Notes: a model not told the origin generated them from the sequence alone. 27,133 nt of DNA from Chara braunii (GCA_003427395.1 BFEA01000213.1:1198195-1225327); one strand, 5' to 3'; counted from the first letter of the stretch, positions 17,916-27,082 are shown. A program made the numbers and translations.

Positions 17916-17940
17916 GTGCCCTGCCTCTTTGGCAGGGCAC
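17916..17940. repeat. Perfect 10-bp hairpin at the border of copy R
   Basis: GTGCCCTGCC/GGCAGGGCAC around loop TCTTT. It lies ~20 bases outside the left end of the inverted arm. Confidence 0.85.
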
Positions 17941-17961
17941 GAAAAGAGGATGAAAAGACGC

Positions 17962-18902
17962 TGGCCCACGGCGGTCGCACTCATGCGTTGTGAGCATGAA
18001 GCTTGTCTTGCATGCCTGATGAGTGTGTGCGGTCAGTGGGTGCGGCGCGCTGCATGTGTTGGGATGACTGTTTTGAAGCGTTGGTGCGGCCTTCCTCTTA
18101 CACACAAATTGTAACCAATACGTAACTAAGATCGACTCACGTTCGCGTGTTTCGGTCTTCAGATTTGGAGCCTTATTTGTTGACCGGAGTTGAAGACTCG
18201 TGTCAGATTGGCGAAACCCTTGACTGGCGAGTGGTGTCCTCCCTTTCACAGCGATTGGTTTCCCGTACATCCGTTGTCCTTGGCGGTTGTTTGTTTCGTC
18301 AAGCTTCAAAGAAATGGCTTCGGGATATCTTTCAAAGTGCTGTTATCTAGCGAAATCGTGGTTTCCTTCATTTTGCTCTGTCGGTGTAGACGAGTGTATG
18401 AATTTTGTGGTTTTTTTTTCTTTCTTCATGTCGTTAGTTTTTTTCAATGGTTTTGTTCGAAATATAGTTGAGTTATCTATGATTGGTCTTTTGTGGAGTT
18501 TTGCTCACCTTTGTTACAAGGAATTTTTTGGAATTTTTGGCCTTCGGTTGGAACAGGTTCGTGGTCGTTTACTCATGGGCTGCATTTTTTTTTTTCCGGA
18601 ATTTTTTATGTCCGGATTGAAGTTTACAAGGTTTTTGTGTAGTTGTGATAGGGATCATGTCATGGCTCTGTCATCTCTGCTGTTTTAGGCAGTAAACAAC
18701 ATGTGTTGTGCTTTTAGTTTTGTTAGGGTTAGGAATTCCTCTTTTAGGCCAGTGATCTTTTTCTAAGGTTTTTCCTCTTTTCAATTCTGACTTCTCAATT
18801 TCAGGCCGTGGCCCCTGAATTTGAAACTTGTGCTCAATTGTATTTTTGCCTTGGGCACTGGGCCCTGATAATAAAGGGAACCTTTCTTGGGAAAAAAAAA
18901 AA
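17962..18902 (+). mobile_element. Processed-transcript-like element, copy R (inverted to copy L)
   Basis: Plus-sense copy of the element at 16418-17514, ending AATAAAGGGAACCTTTCTTGGG and poly(A) (18892-18902). It has ~80 bases near 18560-18640 absent from copy L and lacks ~60 bases that L has near 16510-16570. The frame at 18287-18688 (about 133 codons) includes EMASGYLSKCCYLAKS, which is also open and nearly identical in copy L. It has hydrophobic Phe-rich stretches. I recognise no domain. It may derive from a host mRNA or a repeat-encoded ORF. Confidence 0.7.
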
Positions 18903-19196
18903 AGACAACCAATAATGAACTTAGCTAAGTTTCTCGGTAGATGCATTCCTTGGAGTACCACTGTGAGCAACCCTCCTTCAGGCCCTTCCCCGACTTCCTC
19001 CCTTTCGACTCTGCTGCTTCTTTCACTTTTTTTTGTTTTGTTTTGCAATTTGGCCCACAAGTCCCAAAACTAAAGGCTTGCCGACCCTCTGCGGGGCTCC
19101 AAAAACTTCAGGAATTTGGAAAAACTGCCAGTTTTCCGGATTTTGCTGGCGGAGCCTATATAGCCCTGTGTGGTTGTCCCCCTTATTTTTCTAGCA
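18903..19196 (+). other. 5' flank of the large LINE
   Basis: Lies between the poly(A) of copy R and the first LINE frame. GCCTATATAGCC near 19154 resembles a TATA box ~40 bases before the ATG at 19197, but LINEs normally carry internal promoters, so this is only noted. The LINE's real 5' end was not found. Confidence 0.35.
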
Positions 19197-19649
19197 ATGG
19201 ATGGAGAGCTCAATGTTATGGCAGCTATGTCCGACCAAGGAGCTTTAGCGATTCCCAATTTTGAAATACACGAAGACCCCATGCCAGGAATTATTTTCAG
19301 AGAGGTCACAAAGTGGTTAACTCCAGCGTTCAAGTTGAGGGCTTATCCGAAAATGGAATGGATTAGACTGGCTCCGACTCATGATGAAGGAAGGACCAAT
19401 ATTCTCTACTTTCCTATCATAGATGCAGTGGCCAACCCAACAGCACGAGTAGAAGTGTTGCTAAAAGGGATGAGATGGATACCGCTTACTCTTCTCAACA
19501 ACCCGATCGGACAGACCGCTCTAGGTACAAAAGTTTACGATTGCTGGAATGCAGGGATCTTGAAGCAAGTTGATGCAAACTCCCCATGGCACAAGAGCAT
19601 CTTTTCCAACAACTTCCTTATGCTCAAGTGCAAGGATCGGACCGACTGA
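19197..19649 (+). pseudogene. LINE ORF1-like remnant
   Basis: About 150 residues from MDGELNVMAAMSDQ to a stop five bases before the ORF2 start codon. This ORF1-ORF2 spacing is typical of plant LINEs. The upstream frame has stops, so the N-terminal part of ORF1 is lost or lies elsewhere. I see no CCHC zinc knuckle or RNA-binding motif, and the assignment rests on position. Confidence 0.5.
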
Positions 19650-19654
19650 AAACG

Positions 19655-20821
19655 ATGGACAAGTTACGTGCCATTTCTTGGAATGTTCGTGGTCTCGGGT
19701 CACGTCCGGCGGCTATCAAAAGATCCCTTGTTAAAGCACTCGCGAGGAACAAAGGAGCACAAGTTGCTTTGCTACAAGAGACAAAATTGGACGAAGATGT
19801 CATACTAGAACAGATGGGGTGATGGTCAGGGCAACAGTTTTGGGCCCCGGCCCAAGGTACCAGAGGTGGAGTAGCAGTGTTGTTTGCCCAGACGACGTCG
19901 TGTGTTGTCACAAATTATCAGATGGATCACCTGGGAAGATGGATTTGGGTGAGATTTACAATGTGCCAACAGGAATGGTCAGTTTTTAATTTGTATGCCC
20001 CGACCTCAGTACAGGCTAGAGTAAAGTTGCACAGATCGCTGCCATGGAAACTTTCGGCGGTTGACAACCTTGTCTTAGGTGGAGAATGGAACACATTGTA
20101 TATACAGGGGGTGAACTTTTTCAGACCGGCCCCTGTGTCCGCGGATGTGGTTCATTTGTCTGAGTTTTGCTCAGTCCATGGATTTTCAGATGTTTTTCGT
20201 CTCCTGCACCCTTTTGAAAAAGGATACACCTTTTTCGCTGTTGGTGCAAGAGATCAAGCGTACATCCTGCGAAGTAGGATAATTTTTTTTATGACACTAA
20301 ATGTCTTGCTGCATAGATTGTCTAGATGTCTTGTTGTCCCTTTTGCAGGTTCTGATCATCTCCCCATTTTTTTAGAACTTTTTTTGCATTCTACAGTTAG
20401 GGCTGGGGCAGATCGTGTCATGTTACTTGAATGGGTATTGTTCACACAAGATTTCGGTCTTTTCTTGCGACAATTTTGGCCGAACTGGTGCTCCGCAAGA
20501 CCGTTTTTTTCGTCGCTTGCTGATTGGTACCAAGGAGGCCTGCGAACTGTTTTGGCCAGAGGGATGACTATGAAGAAGATGCTAGCAGTTGACACAAAAA
20601 CGCAATTGGCTAGACTCAATGATGACATGGCAAACTTGATGAGAAAAGTGGTTGGAGCACAAGGTAATGAAACGAAAATTATGGGAGCTATGAACTCGAT
20701 TAGACAAAAATGGACGTTTCACACTCAGCCAGCTATACGCACGACAATACACAGGAAGAAGATAGCTTGGCTGGTTAAAGGGCACGACGATACACAGGAG
20801 GAAGATAGCTTGGCTGGTTAA
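19655..20821 (+). pseudogene. LINE ORF2 apurinic-like endonuclease domain
   Basis: Motifs in order: AISWNVRGLG near residue 5, LLQETKLDE near 41 (keeps the catalytic Glu), RGGVAVLFAQ, NLYAPTS, LGGEWNTL (the family has GGDFN, so the catalytic Asp is Glu), AYILRSR (the family has DYIL, Asp lost) and GSDHLPI. One in-frame TGA at 19820 interrupts an otherwise open frame. The frame then runs on to 20821, where the 43-bp duplication throws it out. As it stands the enzyme should be inactive. Confidence 0.88.
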
Positions 20822-20826
20822 AGGGG
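20741..20826 (+). repeat. 43-bp tandem duplication inside ORF2
   Basis: ACGACRATACACAGGARGAAG through GGTTAAAGGG occurs at 20741 and again at 20784. Because 43 is not a multiple of three, it shifts the frame. The reading KIAWLVKG continues into DSMTTSFF in the shifted frame, which shows that the duplication is the cause. Confidence 0.88.
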
Positions 20827-20832
20827 ATAGCA

Positions 20833-21934
20833 TGACAACCTCTTTTTTCGACAGTCACCGCCCTCATCACAATCCGCGGCTCATGGTAGCTATGAGGCAC
20901 CGCTTCCAAGAACAAGAGTCTGTGACAACAGACACTGCATCAATAATAAAAAATGTATCCCTTTTCTACGAGAGTTTGTTGATTTCACAGACGCAATACA
21001 CAGAAGAAGAATTGCTATATAGACACAAGGACGATGTCTGGTCGAAGGTGGAACGCACATTATTGGAAAGTCAGTCACAATACTTGGAAACAGATATTTC
21101 AATTACCGAAGTCACACAAGTTGTTAGATCTTTGTCCGCTCACAAGATGCCAGGAGGTGATGGTCTCCCTTCTATTTTGTTCAAAAAATCCAGCCCCCAA
21201 TTTTTACCGGATCTGTTCCGCATTTGTAAGTCAATATCGTCAGGGGCACTGATGTCGCCGGACTCGTTGGAAGGGATAATAACCTTCATAGTGAAGAGAG
21301 GAGACGTAACTGATGCGCGTAATTATCGACCGATCACATTAATGCCAGTGATTTATAATTTTTTTGGCAAAATACTGCCAGTCCGATTGCAGGTGGTGTT
21401 ACCTTCATTGATACATCCGACTTAAACATTTTTTTTGTCGGACAGGCAAATTCTGTACAATGTTATGACAGTGCAACAAATTACACAGTTGGTATCTAAA
21501 GGTGAAGAACAACTCGTCATAAATTCATAATCCTGTTGGATCTCCAAAAAACGTACAACCAAGTAGGTTGGGAGTTCCTCATGGCTGTGATGATGACATT
21601 TGGATTTGGGTCGAAGTTCAAACGAACGGTTATGGCCTTGTTTATAAATGCTACTTCTAGATTGTCCGTTAATGGGTCGTTGTCCTGTCTCATTCCTTTA
21701 TCCAGATTTGTCCGTCAGGGGTGCCCAGTGAACCCCTATTTGTATATATTGTATGTTGAAATTCTCCATGTCATGATTCGAGCCGACCTTCTTATACCAG
21801 GCTTCTTACTTCCTTCTGAACAAACCCTCAAATCTGAGGCATTCGCCGATAACTCTGTTGCAGTGACGCCTGAGTCTCATCAGACATTCCATTCACTGAA
21901 GCAAACAGTAAATCTTTTCTGTCAAATTTTGTAG
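20833..21934 (+). pseudogene. LINE ORF2 reverse-transcriptase domain
   Basis: Contains HKMPGGDGLP, NYRPITLMPVIYNFFGKIL, LLDLQKTYNQVGWEFL, RFVRQGCPVNPYLYIL and AFADNSVAV. In active relatives the third reads KAYDRV or similar and the last FADD, so two of the three metal-binding Asp residues are Asn here. The frame is also broken by TAA at 21423, a shift near 21530 and TAG at 21932. Dead copy. Confidence 0.9.
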
Positions 21935-22144
21935 GCTGCAGTCAACTGGTCTAAGTCCTTAGTGTTAATCCCACCCGTGGTCCCTCCTCCTCACTGGGGA
22001 CTTCGGGTTGTTCTCCATGCACAGCAAGAACGTCTATTGGGTCATAGAATTTTCTTTTCTCCACAGCTCATGACAAATTATTCCCAAACTTTTTTGTCGA
22101 TGAAAGCAGCATTACAACATTGAATTAAGCATAAAGGAGTTAGT

Positions 22145-22501
22145 TTGTTTGGTTGTGCGATAATCATAAATAACTATGTTCTATCTACAATTTTGTATTA
22201 TAGAGCTATTTTTCAATGGGACGGCACCTCCCTCGGAACGACACGCAATATGTTGACTCATTACTTGTGGAAAGAAGAAACGAATGATGACAATTTCCTG
22301 TCGAAAGTCACATGGGAGGTGATCACTCAAACCAAAAGGAATGGTGGTCTGTTGCTGTTGGATCCAGAGCGACAAGTAGCAGCGTTGTTAGCCCGGTGGG
22401 TCCCATGGGCAGTAGTGGCAGGTCCATTGGCAGCTTGGAGACAGTTAGCAAAATTTGAGATCTATGCGCATAGGAATTGGAACAGTGTCAAACATTTGTG
22501 A
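22145..22501 (+). pseudogene. LINE ORF2 connection region
   Basis: Includes KVTWEVITQTKRNGGLLLLD, followed by PERQVAALLARWV, the segment after the thumb that plant LINE ORF2 proteins share (W-x-x-x-C/T-x-P/T-K-x-x-GGL). It ends where the sequence deteriorates before the retroposon insertion. Confidence 0.8.
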
Positions 22502-22586
22502 TTTTCCATTTTTTCCCCTTCTTATCTGATGGTTCATTGGATCCATGATTTATGTTCTTAAAGTAAACAGAGGACTCATTGTTCTA

Positions 22587-22662
22587 GGGACGCTGAACCC
22601 GATTTCCAGCAGGTGATGCTCCCCATCAATAGATTAGAGCTAATTAAATAAAATAAAAAAAA
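22587..22662 (+). mobile_element. Short two-hairpin retroposon, copy F, inside the LINE
   Basis: GGGACGCTGAACCCGATTTCC, hairpin 1 (one pair lost), hairpin 2 (GCTC/GAGC around CCCATCAATAGATTA), then directly an A-rich TAATTAAATAAAATAAAAAA tail. It separates two ORF2 pieces, so it entered after the LINE had landed. I see no convincing target-site duplication. Confidence 0.75.
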
Positions 22663-23054
22663 TGGGGGAAGGGATTTGGGTCGGTGTACTCAAAGCGTGG
22701 TACCTGGTGGGTCCTCAGCTGCAGGAGCCTTCATTGGTAATGGACCGGATACTAGCACAACCTTTTTTTGAGAACCCCCATATCCTTTTACATGACGACA
22801 TAATTTTTGCTTTCTTCGGACTAGGGGTGTTCGGTGATGCGTGGATGTCGCGAGGCATAGGAACTCCCATCGATATTTGGGATGTACAAAATGCAGAATG
22901 GAAACCCTTTTCTGAGCTCGCCCTGACTCTTACCGGTCTGTGGCACCAGAGGGAGCATTTGATTCAACTTCAACAGGTAGTTCCACAGGATTGGGTTGAA
23001 ACGTTGGTTAAAGGCCTGACATTTCACAAAGAAACATGGTATAAACGGGAGTAG
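22663..23054 (+). pseudogene. LINE ORF2 fragment after the inserted retroposon
   Basis: Continues the LINE product with VLKAWYLVGPQLQEPSLV, followed by DIWDVQNAEWKPF and TFHKETWYKRE. It ends in a stop at 23052-23054. The 206-bp duplication that begins at 22966 copies the last part of this frame. Confidence 0.75.
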
Positions 23055-23377
23055 GATCATGAACCGACTATCGTTTGGACAATGGAAGATTATTCTCTGT
23101 TGGCCGACATCCCGTTCTCCTGTTGGATGACGCAAGGAGGATGGATGTTAATAGGGGAAAAACTTACTTTGAACTTCAACAGGTAGTTCCACAGGATTGG
23201 GTTGAAACGTTGGTTAAAGGTCTGACATTTCACAAAGAAACATGGTATAAACGGGAGTAGGATCATGAACCGACTGTCGTTTGGACAATGGAAGATTATT
23301 CTCCGGTGGCCGACATCCCGTTCTCCTGTTGGATGACGCAAGGAGGATGGATGTTAATAGGGGAAAAACTTACTTTG
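22966..23377 (+). repeat. 206-bp tandem duplication in the LINE
   Basis: Bases 22966-23171 and 23172-23377 differ at about four positions (for example GGCCTG/GGTCTG and CTATCG/CTGTCG). The duplication shifts the frame and is specific to this copy, so it arose after insertion. Confidence 0.92.
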
Positions 23378-23491
23378 ACTCCGCAACAGTTGTCTGTCCC
23401 CCCTATTGAAGAATTGTTTCTTGTGTGTGTACTGTAGTACCAAAACGACTATAGACCCTACTGCCTCTCTCGTCCAGCCTACTTACTGTCT

Positions 23492-23839
23492 GTGGATCCT
23501 AGGAGTTGGGGATGGGAGAACCCCAAGCGGAGGCATCAAATTGTACCAGTGTATCAGTATTCCACTAGATTGGGTTATCGATTATCTACGATAGAAGTGG
23601 ATGTCAACTGGCGAGTGGCGAACAGATGTATGGCAACTAATTGGATACAAGACTCCTTGCTTAGAATTGTTGAAGCGTTGCCCATGTTTTGGAAACAATT
23701 GATGGATTTGGCAGTAGTTAAACATGCGAGCCTACTGTGGCTAATGATGCACCTTTCTCTCCCGGTTGTGGCATGGTGCTCCAGGCGTACATCCAAAGCA
23801 TCCCCCGATTGTGAGATATGTCCGGGGACGAGGATATAA
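23492..23839 (+). pseudogene. LINE ORF2 zf-RVT region
   Basis: Reads YSTRLGYRL, ALPMFWKQLMDLAVVKHASL, then LPVVAWCSRRTSKASPDCEI and CPG. ASLLWL-x6-LP-x2-AW followed by Cys-x2-Cys is the plant zf-RVT signature. The rest of the finger is cut off at the 96-bp duplication. Confidence 0.82.
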
Positions 23840-23857
23840 GACATCCACCACTTTGCT

Positions 23858-24049
23858 CTCCTTTGCGACCTCTCCTGACCTTTTTGGGATTGGTGGAGGG
23901 GGGGATTGGTGCCTGTCACAGGAGCTGACACAAGGTGGACAGACCGGTTTCTCCNCCTTTGCGACCTCTCCTGACCTTTTTGGGATTGGTGGAGGGGGGG
24001 ATTGGTGCCTGTCACAGGAGCTGACACAAGGTGGACAGACCGGTTTCTC
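23858..24049 (+). repeat. 96-bp tandem duplication with an N at the joint
   Basis: CCTTTGCGACCTCTCCTGAC and what follows, to GACCGGTTTCTCC, occur twice (starting about 23860 and 23956) with no difference seen. The single N at 23955 sits exactly at the joint, which suggests an assembly join. Confidence 0.9.
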
Positions 24050-24121
24050 CTTATGGGAACAACGACCCGATCGACGTGTCAAGGCTATCAGATGCATTAC
24101 ACATAAGAGACAATCATAGGG

Positions 24122-24442
24122 GTCATCATGTGGACTTTATGGACATTGAGAAATTATGCGGTAAGAATGGCAGAACGTCTAACACCTCCAATGATCAGAG
24201 CGAAAGTCAAATATGGAATAAAGCAAGCGATCGATCTTGCAGATTGAGAATACAAAGTTCAAAAGAAAGGATACTCTGCTAAATCACACAAACTGTTTGT
24301 TACTCACTGGGGGGCTTTTTCGAGCTTGTTGTCAATAGCCCATGATGAAGGGAAACAGCTAGAACAAAGATTCACTTCCTTTTTCTTACGACCTTTTTGT
24401 TGTGGATACATCATACATGTACAAGGCTGTAGACAGTTGTGA
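24122..24442 (+). pseudogene. LINE ORF2 C-terminal tail
   Basis: VIMWTLWTLRNYAV, IRAKVKYGIKQAIDLAD, a stop at 24244, then in the same frame EYKVQKKGYSAKSHKLFVTH, WGAF and on to a stop at 24440. Length and position fit the end of ORF2 after zf-RVT. The minus-sense short retroposon begins 17 bases later. Confidence 0.7.
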
Positions 24443-24459
24443 ATGGTAAGCGATATTAG

Positions 24460-24603
24460 TTTTTTTTTTTTTTTTTTTTTTTTTTGGGAAAACACCCCTG
24501 CAGTGCTAGTGGTGCTGACAAGGCCAGACACCACGAACACCCGGGGGGAGGCTCCATCTATTGGTGGGGAGCATCACCTGCTGGAAAACGGGTCCAGGGT
24601 CCC
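24460..24603 (-). mobile_element. Short three-hairpin retroposon, copy G
   Basis: Minus sense: GGGACCCTGGACCC (one change in the leading motif), hairpin 1, hairpin 2 with loop CCACCAATAGAT, a degraded hairpin 3 (GTGTTCGTGGTG with CACCACTAGCAC), GCAGGGGTGTTTTCCC and 26 A. The upstream CAATGCTGGCAGG box is at 24662-24675, so the inserted element may extend to about 24800. Confidence 0.82.
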
Positions 24604-24661
24604 ATTACAGAATGCATTGCAGAATGAATACAGACTGGATCAAGGGAACTTGACTGTGAAA

Positions 24662-24890
24662 CCTGCCAGCATTGATTGCTCTGGCCACCAGAGGATTGAC
24701 TGTGCAGGTTGCTAAGGAAGGGGAGAAAACCTCTTCGCCCTAGCATCAGACGCCAGATATCTACTGCTAAGAAACTAGTCCCTCCCTCCTACTTTTGTTT
24801 CTTCTTTAAACCCTCCCTTTTCCTTTGAGATCGTGAACACGCCTGCCAGCATTGATTACCCTAAGATCCTCAGGGGATTAACTGTGCAGG
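24662..24890 (-). repeat. Two upstream boxes of the short retroposon family
   Basis: CCTGCCAGCATTGATT to GTGCAGG occurs at 24662-24707 and again at 24842-24890, about 180 bases apart in the same direction. The block between (AACCTCTTCGCCCTAG, TCCCTCCCTCCT) is also related to 13860-13950. The longer element therefore has at least one internally repeated box. Confidence 0.6.
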
Positions 24891-24949
24891 AGTGAGCGAG
24901 CGCCTGACAACCATCATTAATTAGCTCTCCTTTGCATGCTAGGGTACCA

Positions 24950-26530
24950 AACTTCCGACCGTGTCTTCAGTGGACCGGCCTGATGTACAAGGGGACGGGG
25001 AGGCGGGTTCTGCTCCCAGGGGGCAACTGGGGCAGACTACCAGTCCTCCCTATACCCTTATCCATCATGATCGGTTCACTTAAGTCACCGTTGGAGAGGT
25101 TACCCTATGTCGCGGCCATACCAGCTCAATTCAATCAAGACATTGTTGGGTAAGGGGAATAGGTCAGGGAATTCAGAGGCGAGGGGGAGTGGGATGTTGC
25201 TAGGAATTGCAGTCCAATCATGGAAGGTCAATCGGTAGTTTTTCTGCAATGTGTCCAAACGATCATTGTCATCTAGGTGCCAACCATCCCATTGAATCTT
25301 TGCTATCCAATGTATCCATCCTCCCTGTTCTCCCCCCAGCCAGTCCATGCAGAATTCATGTAGTTTTTGGATGATGTCTGATCTTTTTGTGAGAGCGTTC
25401 GTCGCTTGCACAATTTTTTTCCACTGGGCTTTGATTGTTGTTTCTATCATGTCCATCATTTCACCTTTTTCCACAAGGGCGCCTTCAAGTGCTAGAGTGC
25501 ATCTGCGACGCCATATGGCCCATAATACCGCAGCCCTCCCGACCCTAAATAAGTTGGTCGTAAAGGTCGAGGTTTGAGCGGTTCAATGCCAGCAACCAGT
25601 TAGCAGGGCTCTCCATTCCCACGGCCAATCCTTGTCCGTGCCTAGCTGGTTCCAAATCCGAACCCACCCACGCACTGCAAAAAAAAAATGTTATATAATC
25701 TCATTGACCTTTCGAGAAGGAAAACCTTTTTTGCACGCCAGACACCAGGGGAGGGCCAAGCCTTTCTGCTCCAGGTGGGTATGGTCAATGAGCCATGCGT
25801 TTGTGGGTAAGCAGCGATGGGTGATCTGCCATTGGAGTGAGGCGGCCATGGTCGGTTTGGACTTTACCCCTTTAAACAATTTAATAGGTGTTAGGGAATT
25901 CAATGAGACATTTAAGTGTCTTGTCCAACGATCCACTATACGGTCCTTCAGGTTGAGTCTAGTCCTAAGCATCCGATAGGAAGCCTTAACCCCCAGTGAG
26001 TGGAGATAACGATATTTTGGTTTGCCGTTCCTCATTGGAACCCTCCATCTCCACTCAGTTGCATCCATGGGGAGGTCCTGGATTGGCATCTCCAGCCTGA
26101 ATGCCACCCAGAAGTCCCCTTCTTGTAGGACCCTCACTCTATGGACTATTCCAACATCAATCCAGAAGACTTTATTCGACACTCCCCTGATCAATCGGTT
26201 CTGTGGTGTTCGATAGAAAAAGTTTACCAGCACCTCCCCTGGTTTGTCTGTGATTACTTGCCCCACCCGCGTTACATCCCCTCTTAAAACCACCCAGTCA
26301 CCTTCCTCCACTGGTGGCCCCCGCCGAAGCGTCCGCATCCATGCAAGAGGGAGGGCGAAGAGGATCTGGTCCAGCCTCTCACCTATTCTTTGGCAGTGGG
26401 GGAGCTTTGCTCTCAGCTGCTCCTCTGAGACCCAGTTGACCCTGGTTTGGTCCCACAGATCCCCAACCCTCGTGACCCTGTTTTTCACCCATCCCTTCCA
26501 CGGGTGGCTCGAGCTAAGAAAAACCCGTCC
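24950..26530 (-). mobile_element. C-terminal part of a second LINE family
   Basis: The minus frame from a stop near 26531 down to 25691 reads SSHPWKGWVKNRVTRVGDLW, then GDWVVLRGDVTRVGQVI, then a zf-RVT region with ASLQWQITHRCLPTNAWLI and CLACKK. After an in-frame stop near 25688 come WVRIWNQLG, RVGRAAVLWAIWRRRCTLAL and IETTIKAQWKKIVQATNAL, ending at 25100. The order matches the end of ORF2 in plant LINEs, but the sequence is far from the LINE at 19655. The part before zf-RVT (GDWV...) looks like a small beta-barrel. No endonuclease or reverse transcriptase remains, and no tail was found. Confidence 0.82.
25691..26488 (-). pseudogene. LINE ORF2 C-terminal fragment with zf-RVT and GDWV region
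   Basis: About 266 codons remain open from the stop near 26531. The segment VEEGDWVVLRGDVTRVGQVI to GEVLVNFFYRTP resembles Tudor/KOW-type small beta-barrels by pattern only. It is followed by VFWIDVGIVHRVRVLQEGDF and WVAFRLE. The zf-RVT part keeps one Cys-x2-Cys (CLACKK), and the second half of the finger is out of frame. The fragment is not a host gene: its order and its continuation at 25474-25100 are those of a LINE. Confidence 0.75.
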
Positions 26531-26539
26531 CTATTGATC

Positions 26540-26960
26540 AATGAAACATGGCGGACACAGATGGGGCCGCGTCCGCGGCCGACCTGGTCCGCACTGTGGA
26601 CCCGATTTTACCAGAATTTTTCTGAATTAAATAATAGGTTAAAAAAACTAAAAAAATATATGGGGTTGTAGGGAATTTTAAGCCCTACAACCCCACATTT
26701 GTTTTTTGGAATCCGGCTTTGTTTAGGATTTTTAAAAAATCAAAAACTAAATTCGATTTAAAGACAATTAAAAAATATATATATAAAGAAAAGCTGGATT
26801 TTTTTTTTGTCATTTTTTATCATGAGATATATGGTCCCTGAGTTCATCAATATTTTTTTAGAAATGAATTTCTGTTTTTTGCAGGGGTATGAGGTGTTTA
26901 AAAAAAATGCAGATACAAAATTTGAGAATAAAGAAAGAAAAAACTTCAAAAAAGGGGTTT
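26540..26960. other. AT-rich flank, no gene
   Basis: A-rich and T-rich sequence with the 12-bp hairpin described separately. No frame of interest. Confidence 0.45.
26662..26694. repeat. Perfect 12-bp inverted repeat
   Basis: GGGGTTGTAGGG and CCCTACAACCCC flank AATTTTAAG. The surrounding DNA is A/T-rich. It could be a transcript-ending hairpin or the collapsed ends of a small foldback element. Confidence 0.85.
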
Positions 26961-27008
26961 GATTGATTGATTGATTGTGAGTGAGTGAGTGAGTGAGTGA
27001 GTGAGTGA

Positions 27009-27059
<51 letters not shown>
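26961..27059. repeat. Compound microsatellite (GATT)n-(GAGT)n-(GT)n
   Basis: Four GATT units, about nine GAGT units, then about 23 GT units in a row. Stepwise change of the unit suggests growth by slippage from one motif into the next. Confidence 0.95.
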
Positions 27060-27062
<3 letters not shown>

Positions 27063-27082
27063 CTCCCGAAAACGACAACGAT

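Larger units (their letters stand above)
19655..24442 (+). mobile_element. Near full-length, inactivated LINE: ORF2
   Basis: The order is that of plant non-LTR elements: endonuclease (19655-20450), linker, reverse transcriptase (20833-22000), connection (22145-23054), zf-RVT (23490-23840) and a C-terminal tail ending near 24442 (VTHWGAF). It is broken by nonsense codons at 19820, 21423, 21932 and 22121, a 43-bp duplication that shifts the frame (20741-20826), a short-retroposon insertion (22587-22662), and duplications of 206 bp (22966-23377) and 96 bp (23858-24049). Catalytic residues of both enzymes are changed. Confidence 0.92.

Noticed and set aside
21863-21900. Second hammerhead candidate (CTGATGA on the minus strand near 21876)
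   Set aside because: No GAAA box or helix II follows. The same holds for the CTGATGA words near 797, 5566 and 18013.
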